Shown here piece after piece: positions 12,062-23,019 of a stretch of 64,000 nt of DNA. A program made the translations under genes and the position numbers. Position 1 is the first letter of the stretch. Every line of letters begins with the position of its first letter. This stretch comes from Pinus tabuliformis (Eukaryota; Streptophyta; Pinopsida; Pinales; Pinaceae), in NCBI GenBank assembly GCA_031772625.1, contig CM062818.1, positions 207,976,310 to 208,040,309 of the forward strand. Reading direction: 5' to 3'. Under the pieces are notes generated by a model. It was not told the DNA's origin. It did not search any database and was given only the letters and a program-made list of their open reading frames with translations.

Positions 12062-12288
12062 TTTGTGAAAAATTAAAATTTGCACCAGTAAACGTCACAC
12101 ATATACCTATACAGCTGGATTGTTGATTGATATCTTTGGACGTTGAATAATTTAAGGTAAATCTATTCGCTATTACGCATTTGTGAAAAAATGAAAATTT
12201 GCACCAGTAAGCATCACAAATATATACAGTTGGATTGTTGATTCATACCTTTGGACATGCTCGATTAATGAATAATTTAGGGTATAAT
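12062..12288. repeat. Tandem duplication, about 118-bp unit
   Basis: Unit 1 from 12062 and unit 2 from 12180 share TTTGTGAAAAA, AATTTGCACCAGTAA, GGATTGTTGATT and CTTTGGAC in the same order. They differ by many substitutions and small indels, so it is older than the neighbouring 80-bp duplication. Confidence 0.75.
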
Positions 12289-12291
12289 ATA

Positions 12292-12573
12292 TTACGTAAA
12301 CAAAGGATCAAAGGGGGAAGGGGTGGGGTTTGTGTACTGGATCAAGCCTCTAGGATTCATGGGAGAAACGAAGGAAGAATCCCCGCCCAAAACCTCCTCT
12401 GCAATCATCCACTGTACCCTCTCAGTTGGATGAAATTTGTCCCAGTAAACATATTCCTTGGGATCCTTGCAGATTGAGCACCCTGGATCCAACCCACAGC
12501 CTACATGGCCATTGTATGGACCATCTCCACAGAAAACCTGTTGACCCACCCCATACCTCCTAGTCTTCGTCAT
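12292..12573 (-). pseudogene. GDSL esterase/lipase, C-terminal exon (partial)
   Basis: A 93-codon open frame whose middle reads GPYNGHVGCGLDPGCSICKD, then YVYWDKFHPTERVQWMIAEE and SSFVSPMNPRGL. This is the C-terminal block of plant GDSL esterases/lipases: the D and H of WDKFHPTE are the catalytic Asp and His of the family's Ser-Asp-His triad, and the SPMN-R-L ending is typical. These secreted enzymes hydrolyse acyl esters. The GDS serine block and the rest of the protein (usually about 350 residues) were not found upstream at higher coordinates. The stretch is open to its stop, so it is either the last exon of a gene with a long intron or an isolated remnant. The first in-frame Met is probably not a start. 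Confidence 0.75.
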
Positions 12574-12879
12574 CCAAAATGAGGTCTAGTCTGCAGCACC
12601 CTAGGCCGATGGCCTAGGCTGCCCTAGTTCGAGTCCTCCTGCCGACAGAACCCTCATCGCTCTCTTTTTCACATCCCCCCTCAAGTGAGAAAGGATTCAT
12701 AACCCTATATAATCTTATTAATGAATATTATTATATATAATATTATATTAATATTAAGGTTTAAGCCTATTCATATTACCAAAAATAATTTAAGATAGTC
12801 ATAAACTAAGCAATATGGGGATTAACAAAAAAAATTAATTAATTAATCTATAAATAAATAAAAATAATTTTTTAGGAAG
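12574..12879. other. Spacer between GDSL exon and Penelope-like fragment
   Basis: Near 12582-12660 a GC-richer patch contains GTTCGAGTCC, resembling a tRNA-type B box, but no convincing A box. The rest is AT-rich. Nothing coding is recognised. Confidence 0.35.
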
Positions 12880-13556
12880 AAAGCGCAGGAATCTAGCATC
12901 TGTTGATACTCCAGCCATCATCTCTATTTAAATTAACAAGTCTTTTTTTTCAATTTCTAAGGCCTCTCTAAATTTACGATAATGAAAATGGTCAATCCTC
13001 GCAATGACCTTAGCCTCTTCAATGGAGATGTGATGATTGGTTTTTTCTGCATGCTCTACCAAAGCGGAGGAGCGAGACCTTCCATGGCTGATGTCGACAG
13101 CATGTTCACAAACCCTTTGGTTAATGGATTGACCGTCTCACCAATATAAGGAGCTCGACAAGAACAGGGAATGATATAAACACCCTTTTAATCCTTGGGG
13201 TTAATCGGGTCCTTAACAAAATGAAGGGAACTTCATATAGTGTTAAGAGGTCTAAAAGAAGAATAAATTTCATGCTTCCTCAAGATCCTAGCAATTTTAT
13301 CCGTGGTCCCTTGAATAAAGGGAAGATGAACACCGGAAGACCAATCCTTGGGGTCAATCTTACTCTTAGGACCCTTTTCAGCATTTTGAAAAGCCTTAAG
13401 ACCTTGAGACCTACTATAACCATTCTTATTAAAAACTTCCAGGAGGTCAGTTTTCTCATCTTCAAGGTGATTTTCGTCATCAACTTGCAACGCCCGCCGA
13501 AGTAGCTAAGGTGTTGAGAACACCTATCTTTTGAGCAGGAAAATGATGGGAGCTAG
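12880..13556 (-). mobile_element. Penelope-like retroelement fragment with GIY-YIG domain
   Basis: Minus-strand sequence encoding the end of the reverse transcriptase and the GIY-YIG endonuclease of a Penelope-like element. In order: SSHHFPAQKIGVLNTLA (about 13510-13556), NKNGYSRSQGLKAFQ, GVHLPFIQGTTDKIARILRK and FRPLNTI (13233-13340), KGVYIIPCSC and YIGET (13135-13190), HAVDISHGRSRSSALVEHA with TNHHISIEEAKVIARIDHF and REALEIEK, then NLNRDDGWSIN near 12890. GVY...YIGET is the GIY-YIG core and the Arg and Glu-bearing helices follow. The blocks occupy more than one frame, so it is decayed. Only about the last fifth of a typical element is present. Such elements are known in conifers (the Dryad group), from my recollection of the literature. 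Confidence 0.82.
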
Positions 13557-16394
13557 CATGGAATTAAATTGAATTTAATTATTTTAGAGATATGTTACAA
13601 TGTTTAACATTTTGACTTAGTCAAATTAAAATTAAAATATAAAATATAAAATTTTCCAACCCATGGTTTTTCCTTATCATATTTTTAATCTATGGTTTTT
13701 TCCCATGGTATTTTTCTCTAATGTGAGTTATTTAAAGGTTAATATTTAAACTAATCTAAATTCATTTTAACTCTACATCTACCAAATGCCAAAAAAAATC
13801 AAATCTCTTTTCACTCTTAAAAAATCAATACCTCAAAAAAAAATCCCCCTTAACACATAATAAACTTACAACTAAAAATAAATCTAAACTAATTTTTAAA
13901 TTTAAAATTTATATTTCAATTAAATTTTAAAAATAAATTAATAATACATTGCATTTAAAAAATAAAAATCCTCAAAAATCTTTGCTTTTCTGAACTTTTT
14001 TCTTTGGATCTTTGATTTTTATGATCTTTTTCATGTTTTCTTGATTTTTTTTGCATAGAATCTTTTTTGAGCTTTTGTGCTTTCTTGACTTTCCGTGCTT
14101 TCTTGATTTTCCATTGTTTTGTTTTCTGGTTCAAATCAACGGTTGAAAGTGTTTCATCTGATCTAACGGATCAAAGTAAAAGTGTTGACGAAAAGTTGAT
14201 GCATAGGAAAGGCCTATCGGCCTAATTATACATAATCATGCATAGTTTTATATAGAGTCATGAATAGTTTGTAAAAGGTTGAACATCAAACACAATCTAT
14301 GTACAACTTAACATGGACATAGGGGTGTGCACTGTTGATACATATTTTTACCCTTTGGAAAGTGGATGGTTGGGTAGATTTGGGTTAAGAAATATCAATG
14401 CAACACGTAGAAAAACCCACCCTTTATGTCACATGCAAACTTTCCTTTTTATTTAGACTGGTGTTTGCCAACCACCAGGGGGTGTCCCTATTCTCGCATG
14501 AATAGTTCTTCCTATAAATGCGTAAAACAACAAACGGAAAAAAAAAAAACATGCAAAGGTGGTTTTTGGCCAACAACTTAATGGATAAAGAAATTGTAAA
14601 ATATTGTGTTTGAAGCGGTGGAATTATCTCCAGTGTTAGCTTTTCAAATGAAAATAAAATAAACATGAAGCACTTTATATGGAAAAATTTTAACCAAAGA
14701 AAAGGCTCATAAATTTTCCAATATTGCACAAGAAAAACATTAGAATATCGACAAACTCAAAGAGAGTAGATCAAAATTGAGCTTTATTCTGCAAACTCCA
14801 GGAGGTTGGTTGCACCAAGAACATTGTTACAAAACCAGGACGTGGTGTTCCTACGCAATAGAATAGAAGCTAGAAGAGAGGAGAAAGAAAACGAGAGTGA
14901 AAAGTAATCAATTGTTGACAAAGAAGACCCCACTTGTCCAAGAGCAACCTCATCCTTTTAATCATCAATGAGGTCAAATTACCGACGCAAGACTCTCCCT
15001 AAGCCAATGCAATGTAATGTGAGAAGACAGGTGAATTGTCCATGCGTTTGGGTGATGTGGAGGTTTGCTTGAGTGTGACTACAATGCAAGTGAATAAAGC
15101 CTAGTTAACTGGAGGGAAAAGTAGAGTAGATAATCCATGCTCCTTATTGACTAGAGAAAAGGTGGAGTGAAGTGAGGATGAAGTGGAGAGAGAGAAACCA
15201 ATGCACATTAGTCAACTAAGGATAGAGAGAAGTGAAGTAGAAACGCACTAGAGTTAAATTGTTGAAGAACTAGAGTGAGGTGGAGATGGACTAGCCATGT
15301 GCATGGGAGAAGAGGAGATGATTTTAGTCCAACTAAAATCAAACTAGAGAGTAAGAATACGGTTCAAACAAACTAGAGCCCAATAATCAGCTGTGACTAC
15401 TACTGAACTGAAGATATTGAGGACAGGGACAAACTTCACAAACTAGAGCCCAATAATAATCTTCATAACTACATTTTGACTGTGACTATGCAATATATGT
15501 TAATAAACAAACACTAGAAGAATACAGTTCAAAAATAGCTTGACATATTTCTCCTATTCAATTCGTTCCAGGGTTAATCCCATGTGAACCCTCGAGCATG
15601 TTATATCCTTGCAGGCCCTTATGCCCATTGTATCGTAATATTTGCCATACCAACTTGTACCCAAATAGATAGACCAACAAATGAAAATACAGAGTTTTCA
15701 AAAATATATAACATATATTAAATCTAGCATGATATATAGTACAAATAGGCACAAGTAGGAGACAATCTGGGCCCAGGCATATAATGCTAACATCCTTCAT
15801 AATAAACAATCCCGAGGCAGAATATCTGCCAAGATCTCAAAAAGCTAGAATCGCAGTCCACTTTAAAAAATGTGCAAGAAGCTTCATTATGCTGGCCAAT
15901 TTGGCTCACCAGGTACCGTTGCCTTGGTCGTGGGCATAGAAGTCAATAAAACTGGTAGCCATGTTTTAACTGGGGATTTCATAATTCATCTTATCTGGCA
16001 ATGAAATGCTCCACAATTCTGGCTGAATCAAAATGCTATTGAACTAAAAACAGTATACACTACTATAACCTAGAACCTTGTGCAAGCATTGAATTTAAAA
16101 TATTTCTCTTGTGCATGAATCATCAATGTCTGCTCATAATAATTCATTTCCTAACAGCTTTAGATACTAGAGAATATTTTGTTCATCGAGTGTTCAAAAG
16201 CCATGTCCTAATCTCAGTTCATTTTCCAACGCTGATTAATAGTATTGCCAAAACTGAGGGAAAACAAAATGTGAAAACTTACATATTCATTTGCAAGGTT
16301 CTATTTGATTCTGGCAACCACAATTTTTTAATTTATCCAATTAAGAAAAATCTCCTGGAAATAGGATCAAACTTTCATAATGAAATTTTCTGAT
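13557..16394. other. Long AT-rich stretch without a recognised gene
   Basis: A/T-rich DNA with runs of A and T around 13600-14100. The minus-strand frame at 15558-15809 ends KGLQGYNMLEGSHGINPGTN and looks protein-like but matches no family I know. ACAAACTAGAGCCCAATAAT occurs twice (about 15369 and 15438). No RNA gene seen. Confidence 0.4.
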
Positions 16395-17240
16395 GGTTGC
16401 AAAGCTGCCCAAAGTTAAGATCCATGGTTATGTAAAAAGAAGTGAATTCAAAGCTAAGATTGTTGTGGGCACTGGTCTTAAAGATGTACGCCAAATGTGG
16501 TAATGTTAGCATTGCCTACAAATTATTTGAAATGTTGTGTCATGGAATGTAGCCATTGGTCATACCCATGAAATTTTGGCATTCTTTTAGGAAATGCAAG
16601 TCCAGGGCATGAAACCTAACGCAATCACCATGGTTAGTTCTATGCCATAGTGGCTCTGGAATATGGTAAGCAGATCCACAGTTATGTAATAATAGTGGAT
16701 TTGACTCTAAAGCTTTTGTAGGAAACAGGCATATAGACATGTATGCCAAATGTTGGCATATATGCATGCTCAATAACTGTTTGACAAGATGTCAACTCAA
16801 AATGTTTCATGGAATGCAATGGTTTTGGGATAACTCAAAGTGATTCCTGAAATGCAATGATTTTGGGATATGGAATTCATAGACAAGGCAAGAATATTCT
16901 TGCACCTTTTTTCCAAATGCAACAGACATGCATAGAGGCAGATCATATCACCTTCCCTGATGTTTTGACTGTCTGCTCTCATGCAAGGCTAGTAGACAAC
17001 GGCTAGCAATACTTTGAGTGCATGACAATGGATTATGGCCTTGGACATGATCTGCATTGTTATGCTTGCTTGGTTTCCCTTCTTGTGCATACTAGGCATC
17101 TGGATGAAGCACATGACATATATCAAAACACGCCATTAGAGCACAATGTCATTACCAGAAGATATCACCTTGGAATTGTACAAGCCCTTAACTGTTTGGG
17201 TTGTCTTTTTGGTCATTCCTTTTATCAGCTATCAACTGAT
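16395..17240 (+). pseudogene. Pentatricopeptide repeat (PPR) pseudogene
   Basis: Plus-strand remnant of a PLS-type PPR protein, a class of organelle RNA-binding and editing factors. Diagnostic fragments in order: KIHGYVKRSEFKAKIVVGTG (about 16410), MYAKCG-like sequence near 16485, EMQVQGMKPNAITMVSSMP (about 16590), HSYVIIVGFDSKAF with MYAKC near 16680-16755, QLFDKMSTQNVSWNAMVLG near 16780-16830, and finally CMTMDYGLGHDLHCYACLVS and RHLDEAHDIYQNTPLEHNVI (17020-17150), the latter in one 79-codon frame. Repeats change frame several times and contain stops, and the ends of the gene are missing. The KIHGYV and MYAKCG phrases are strongly typical of the family in land plants. Confidence 0.75.
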
Positions 17241-17241
17241 A

Positions 17242-17700
17242 TCATTCTGTCATTAAACTGATTTTGCCAAATAGACAAATTGGTTGGAGTTTCTTTGATA
17301 GTTTATCATTAGTTAAAATCTCAGGTGCCCAGAACTTTTTCTCAATCACAGGTTTTACATTTATGTAGCCTATACCTAATCTGAAAGAATAATGTCTTAA
17401 GTTGTGCACCACCACAGTAGCAGCAAAGAGGTTTCTGCTATCAACCATGAACCCTTGTTCCAAGTAATCCTTAGCCTACATTTAAATTTCTTCCTCTGCT
17501 ATTTTTAATAATTTCTAGTTTTGATATGAATCCAAGATTTGCTTTGCCCATTATGTACGAACTTTCATTCCTAGTGGATATTTTACAATAGCCTTTATAT
17601 GAGCAACCAAAACACCAAGTTTATACTGATCCAATTCACGGATTTAGTATTTTAGATTTGCCACTAGGAATTGCCTTCATCTAGTGGTCTAAAACAAAAA
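17242..17700 (-). other. Possible unrecognised coding relic
   Basis: Minus-strand sequence with a 73-codon frame (RNLFAATVVVHNLRHYSFRL, then YINVKPVIEKKFWAPEILTN) and further protein-like pieces up to about 17690, such as LGVLVAHIKAIVKYPLGMKV. There are several stops. No family recognised; it may be coincidence. Confidence 0.25.
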
Positions 17701-17930
17701 GGAAAATGATCAGATCTCTGTGGCTGTAGTTATCTGATCTACTACTGCACTCTCAAGTATTAAGTATGCTAACTTATCTGCACAAACAACTATAGAACTG
17801 ATATGGTTGAAAAGACTCCCTACAAACATTGGAAAAAGAGAAGAAATCTTAGTTGTCTGACAACCGTGGCTGGATCAATGTTATCAGATTCGACTAGACT
17901 TGGAGAATTACTCACAAAAACTGTATTTTT

Positions 17931-19080
17931 CAATGTTCCACCAAGATTCCGGGATGGGAAGACGCGGGTGTGGGGAGACGCACAAGGGGGGCGTGTGAGA
18001 ATACCGTCAAATTTTATTGAAATTTAGGGGGGCCGGGGGGATGTCGGGGTATATAATTTTTTTTCCTTTTTAATATATATATATATATATATATTTCAAA
18101 TTCATATTCAATAATGAAAGCATAAATAGAATGATACATACATAATTGAATTAAATAATGAAATACATTGATCTATACTCATCATTCTTTCTAATACATA
18201 CATGATTCATCAATAAACCACGAGATTCAATAATGAAATACTCTGATCCATATTCATTATTCATTATTCACCATTCTAGAATCTACATTGATTTTAAAAT
18301 TAAATTCATCATTCTAGATTCTAAATTGATTTAAAATTAAAATTCATCATTTATCATTCTAGAATCTAATTAGTACTAAGAAAAATAGGCTGTAATAGAT
18401 ATTGAAATCTAGAGACTGAAATATTAAATTGATATAACTAAAACTCAAAAACAATGCAGTGATGAGTCTAAAAGTCACTCTAAAGTACACAGAGGGCTTG
18501 GTGCTCTTGATTAAAAAGACTAACTCCATACCCTTGTACATGACAATATGCAATGGAAACATTGCAATCCATCAAATCCTGAATTCCCGAAAAATTGTTA
18601 AGTCTGCTGCATTTTGAGTGAGATCTAAAATTCTATTTTCTCCATATGAAATCCAATGAGGTCGGAACCCACTCTCAAACACCCTGAGTCATTTCATGGT
18701 AATGTTAAAAATTTAAGTAAAAGGATGAAAATGAAAGAAATGAAAGAATTTTCATCCTTTTACTTTAAGAATTTAACATTACGATGAATTGCATAGCATT
18801 AGTAGGGAAATATGGTCAAATACTAGGTTTTCCCTGTCATAAATCATTGTTTACAAGCCAATTTAAGGGGGGACGCATAGACCATTTTGAGGGGGGACAT
18901 CCAGGGGTCCCCCTTTTGGGGAGTTGAGGCCCCCACACTGGGGAAACGTCCCCCCCCCCGGTGTCTCCCCGCGTCTCCCCAAAAGGTGGATGTGGGAAAC
19001 GTTTCCCCAGACGTCCCCCCATCCCGAGTGCGTGGGGTGCACGCACCCGACCCTGGGGGACGTGTCCCCGTGGAACACTG
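17931..19080. mobile_element. Non-autonomous hAT-type DNA transposon
   Basis: Ends are CAATGTTCCA at 17931 and TGGAACACTG at 19071-19080, an imperfect terminal inverted repeat of the CAnTGTTCC type. They are flanked by a perfect 8-bp duplication GTATTTTT at 17923-17930 and 19081-19088. This length and end sequence identify the hAT superfamily. The element is 1,150 bp, has no transposase frame, and has GC-rich ends with long G or C runs (17950-18050 and 18865-19080) around an AT-rich centre with a (TA)n run at 18073-18094. The segment 18480-18840 recurs elsewhere in the window. Confidence 0.88.
18073..18094. repeat. (TA)n microsatellite
   Basis: About eleven TA dinucleotides inside the hAT-type element. 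Confidence 0.9.
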
Positions 19081-19088
19081 GTATTTTT

Positions 19089-20449
19089 CATTAATATGAA
19101 AGTTTACAGTGTCTATATAATGCAAATTTTCAATAATAACTCACTTTAAAGTACGTAGATGATATTATGTACTACTAAACAATATGGATTCTAAACAGTT
19201 GATATGTCTGTTGCCAGTTGGTTCTGTTGTGAAATCAGCTCAGAAATAAAATGAGTTATTTTTTGTTTTGTTTTCCATGTCTCATAGAGTCTAATTAGCT
19301 AGTCAAACTCACCAACTAAATCTTAATTGCATTTGACTTGTAAGTCTGAGTCATATTCATGACTCAGAATTGTGAGTATGATATTACGTACTACTAAAAT
19401 TATGGATTCCACACAGTTGAAATGTCTGTTGCCAGTTGGTTGTCTGTTGTGGAATCAGCTCAGAGAAAAATGAGTTATAACTTATTTTTTGTTCTTTTTC
19501 CATGTCTCATGGAATCTAATTAGCTATTCAAACTTACCAACTAAATCTTAATTACATTTTTCTTGTAAGTATGACTTAGGGCTGAGTTAGAATCCAAGGA
19601 GCTGACTTGAGCCAGCCTGAAAAAGCAGTGTAAAACATGGGACTCGACTTCGACATGGAAGAGTCCAGTATCACTGGTTTGCATCACTGTCATTAAAAAT
19701 GCTGATTATCCCGTGCAAAGCATATAGACATCCGACATCATTTTGTGAAAGAAAAATTGGTCAACAATGACGTAGGTTTTTATTTTGATCTTTAGAGCAA
19801 ATGATAGCAGAACACAGAACTATGCTAAACTGCACCAAGCAGTGCCTCGTACCAGAATATAAGTTTCAAGGAAGTAGGAATAAAATAAATGGATACAAAC
19901 TAAGTGGAAGTGTTAGAGGTGTAATCGAGCATCCACTCCAACAGGCCATATACTCATGTAAATAGGACATCCACATAGGTTTTCCCTCCTCCCTTTGCAT
20001 TGTGTTATTTTTCCCAAGTGCATATAACATGCAGCAACTCCAGCATATTGAAAATAATGTATACATATTATTATGTCCACTGTTATAATCTCCAAGTAGG
20101 ATACGCTGCTAAAATCCAGAAAACCCCAATTTTCAGCAGCCTAATGTGATACTCCTCATTTGTCACAAAATCCCCGCCAGCTTGTTGCAGTCAGATGCAG
20201 TCAAACACAACAGCTGATAATAACCATGTATGTTTCACAATAATAAGCAAAATGAATGCATGCTTCATGGGTACCTAATCACTGTCTATATTCTGAGAAA
20301 CAAATGCCTTCAAATTTTGTTGTTTACACATTTTGGTTTGTGTAATCTGAAAGTCACACCATATGAGCTTATTCCTCAAACACTTCATTATGGATTCTGC
20401 TCTACAAAAGGATCAAACGACTTGCATGAGAACTTGATAGAAACACGAA
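19089..20449. other. Downstream flank of the PNP-like gene
   Basis: AT-rich sequence holding the tandem duplication at 19161-19580; otherwise no gene, RNA or element end was recognised. Confidence 0.4.
19161..19580. repeat. Tandem duplication, about 219-bp unit
   Basis: Unit 1 from 19161 and unit 2 from 19380 share GATATTAYGTACTACTAAA, TGTCTGTTGCCAGTTGGTT, TCCATGTCTCAT and CAACTAAATCTTAATT in the same order, with scattered differences. Confidence 0.85.
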
Positions 20450-20677
20450 CTAATATAAAAAAATGTCAAATATAGGTAATATGTTTGCACACAGATTAAA
20501 GATCCGTACCCGATGTGATGGCAGTAGGCTTATGAATTGACTGGCTGCTGTCACTGCGTATTTAGCTGCAACTTCTGTAAATATGCCAGATTTGCTTTCT
20601 TCATGAGAACCTTCTGCACTGGGGTCAGCGACCAATGCTCTTATAGCTACAAAGAGCTTACCCTCGCACAGACAAAT
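20450..20677 (-). pseudogene. PNP/UDP-phosphorylase-like gene, last exon (D)
   Basis: Encodes the C-terminal part of a PNP_UDP_1-type protein (plant bark or vegetative storage protein and nucleosidase-like family): ICLCEGKLFVAIRALVADPS, then FTEVAAKYAVTAASQFISLL. This corresponds to the family's IVFRALSDLAGG...AAxNAV...FIxLL ending; here the SDLAG box reads VADPSAEG. The exon follows a CACAG acceptor (20678-20682) and joins exon C in phase 0 across a 241-bp intron (20678-20918). The frame runs to a stop at 20450, or may be spliced at GTACGG near 20509. The exon itself is open, but upstream exons carry damage, so the locus is probably a pseudogene. Confidence 0.72.
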
Positions 20678-20918
20678 CTGTGAAAAATAACCACCCTTAC
20701 CATATCAGAAGATGTTATGTACCAATTAATCAATTTAGGTTTTAGTGCCCTTTAAAGCAAGACATGAGCTAGTGGTTTAACAGATTAGTTGCATGTCTTG
20801 CTTGAGGTCTACTATGAGCCATATTCTCAGCTATTGAAGGCTATTGTAATCAAACCTAGTGGTGCCAAGTGATAAATAAATAATTATTTTACCAAAAAAG
20901 TGGAAAGGCCTTAATTAC

Positions 20919-21080
20919 CCTTGCAACTACTGCACTCTCCATGTTAAAAAAAGTAACATTAAATTTTTCATGAAGAAAACTTTTATAAGCAGCATTCACC
21001 ACAAAAACTTTGACACTGCAACGTCTCTCCACTCTCACAATTCTTGGCTCACCAGAGAGACATGTCGAGGTCACACAAAT
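20919..21080 (-). pseudogene. PNP/UDP-phosphorylase-like gene, exon C
   Basis: A 54-codon, fully open exon on the minus strand: ICVTSTCLSGEPRIVRVERR, then VFVVNAAYKSFLHEKFNVTF and NMESAVVAR. NAAYxxFLxxKFNV and the MESA box are hallmark motifs of the plant PNP_UDP_1 group; in active nucleosidases the MExE-like loop binds the ribose. It ends at a GTAATT donor. Its upstream boundary TTAG acceptor (21081-21084) gives phase 0, matching exon B, which ends in phase 0 at a GTACAG donor at 50993-50998. It lies collinear with exons A and B about 30 kb away, so a TE-filled intron is inferred. The family also includes seasonal storage proteins without enzyme activity. Confidence 0.75.
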
Positions 21081-21105
21081 CTAACTTCCCATTCTCTTGT
21101 TTACA

Positions 21106-21326
21106 CCATGCCAATTAAAAATAAAAAACAGTACATTTCTTTTAAGGCTATGTTGCAGGAAACACATGACTCCTACCCCCTTCCCCACCCCAAGTATCAG
21201 TCGTGTTTCCATATCAAAACCACGCCAATTAAAAATAAAAAACAGTACATTTCTTTAAAGGCTATGTAACAGGAAACACATGCCTACCCACCCTACCCAA
21301 AGTATCGTCGTGTTTCCATATCAAAA
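21106..21326. repeat. Tandem duplication, 114-bp unit
   Basis: Units from 21106 and 21220 share GCCAATTAAAAATAAAAAAC, AGTACATTTCTTT, GGAAACACATG and CGTGTTTCCATATCAAAA. Few differences; it lies just upstream of exon C inside the inferred intron. Confidence 0.9.
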
Positions 21327-23011
21327 TGCTGAAACGCACTTGAAATGTGTTTCAGTCCATATGAAACATGTTTCACGTGTTTTGTAAGAGCTGAAATGTG
21401 TTTCAAGCACATTTCCAAAAAAAATGTCTAATTTTGTCTTAATTTAATTGTTGGGACCCACAATTTTGGTTTTAATGCCTAATTAGAAGTTAATTATGAA
21501 TTCATGAGACTTTTAGAAACCTCTGAGACGAAATTTGTCTTTAAAAGAGGGTTTCACTCTCATTTTGCACCAAATATGTTGGCAATTAAAGGTAATGTTA
21601 AATTCTTAAAGTAAACATTTACTTCAATTTTTAGCATTGCCATAAATTGTTTCAAGAAGTTTGAGAGCAGTTCCAACTTCATTGGAATTTATATGGAGGA
21701 AGTAGAGTTTCATATCCCATTCAAAATTCAATAGACTTAACAACAAATGTCAGGATTGGTAGGATTGCAACATTTTCATCGGATTCTATCACATACGAAG
21801 GTATGGGATTGCCATTTAGTCGAGAGCAACAAGCCCTTTATGTACCTTGATGTTGTTGGTATTGATTGTTGAACTCCTCTATCATGGCCTCAGAAAAAAT
21901 GTATTCTTCACTCAAACCATAATTGTTGATTCAGAGTGTTAAATTTTTTCTACCATATTTTAAAGTTTGGATTAGGCAGTTTCATCCTAAGTTGCTTGGA
22001 AGGGGGAGCGGAAGTGGAAGCAAGAGCCGGTAGCAACAATTTCAGAAGCTTCCAAGTCGGGAGCAAATCGGGAGTGAATTTTATATAATCTATATTTTTA
22101 TATATTTTGATGCATATATGTCAACAAAAGCATGTAGAATGATGAATTAGTTATATAAAACATAAAAATAAAAATTAAACAAAAAAAAAATAGATTAAAC
22201 CATATAACATCAATCATCTAATATTATAATCTTCATCAACCACAAGTCCACAAATACAAGTTCTCATTTATATAGCAATGAGCAAGTAAGGGTGCACCTA
22301 ACCAAAATAACATTGAGTGCAATCCATCTTTGAACCGAAAATACATCAACAGACAGGGTCTAGATGGCCTCTAGCATCCAAAAAAATCATGCTACAACAA
22401 ATACCTACATATCATCAAAATCCTTGCCTATGTTGGGACCTTGTCGTTAATATCACCCTCTAAGCATTCACATTTTTAGTAGGGTCATGATAGAGGAATT
22501 TGACAACCAATGTCACTAACATCAAGGCACATATAGGGCTTGGTGCTCTTGATTAAATACGAATTCCATACCCTAGTACATGACAAAGCCAATGGAAACA
22601 TTGCAATCCCCCTGTTGACCACTGAAGTGTACCCAAAGATTTTTGAGGACTCTATGCCGAAGGATGTATCAAAAGCTTCATGTACCATCAGAGAACATCA
22701 TATCACCGAAGTTTTTCAACTCTACTTCTTCTTCTCATCTTCTCTTGTTGTACTCAAATTCCACAAGCCTTATGGGGATGATGTGCAGTGATGCTAGTAT
22801 GATGAGTTTGAGTCATGTAATATGCCTAGATAACTTGGGACCTTGTTATCGAGTGAGTTTACTCTGGGAGGTTTTTTTCACTTAGTTAATTATTATATCG
22901 TTACGGGGACTTAATAATTATTTGAAATTTTTCCTCCAAGAATAACCCCAAACTCAGAGTACAGCTTGAAGGTGAGGCCTTGGGTGAGTCCTATTGTCTA
23001 AGAGTGATTGT
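21327..23011. other. hAT-derived debris and unrecognised DNA
   Basis: 21570-21860 read on the minus strand matches 18480-18840 of the hAT element (GGGCTTGTTGCTCT, TTCTACTTCC.CCATAT, TTTAAGAATTTAACATTAC). 22495-22620 on the plus strand matches 18455-18600 (GGGCTTGGTGCTCTTGATTA, AATGGAAACATTGCAATCC). A GC-richer GGGAGCGGAAGTGGAAGC patch at 21995-22080 resembles the 44.5-kb hAT end. No complete element ends were found. Confidence 0.55.
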
Positions 23012-23019
23012 ATATTACC

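Noticed and set aside
12582-12660. Possible SINE or tRNA at GTTCGAGTCC
   Set aside because: Only a B-box-like word is present; no A box at the right distance, no cloverleaf and no repeat ends.
14424-14729. 101-codon minus-strand frame
   Set aside because: AT-rich, no domain and no conserved motif; chance frame.
18837-19149. Overlapping open frames on both strands
   Set aside because: They fall in the C- and G-run end of the hAT-type element; composition alone keeps them open.
21333-21985. A complete inverted hAT element between the duplications and 21990
   Set aside because: Internal homology is real, but no matching inverted ends with an 8-bp duplication could be found.
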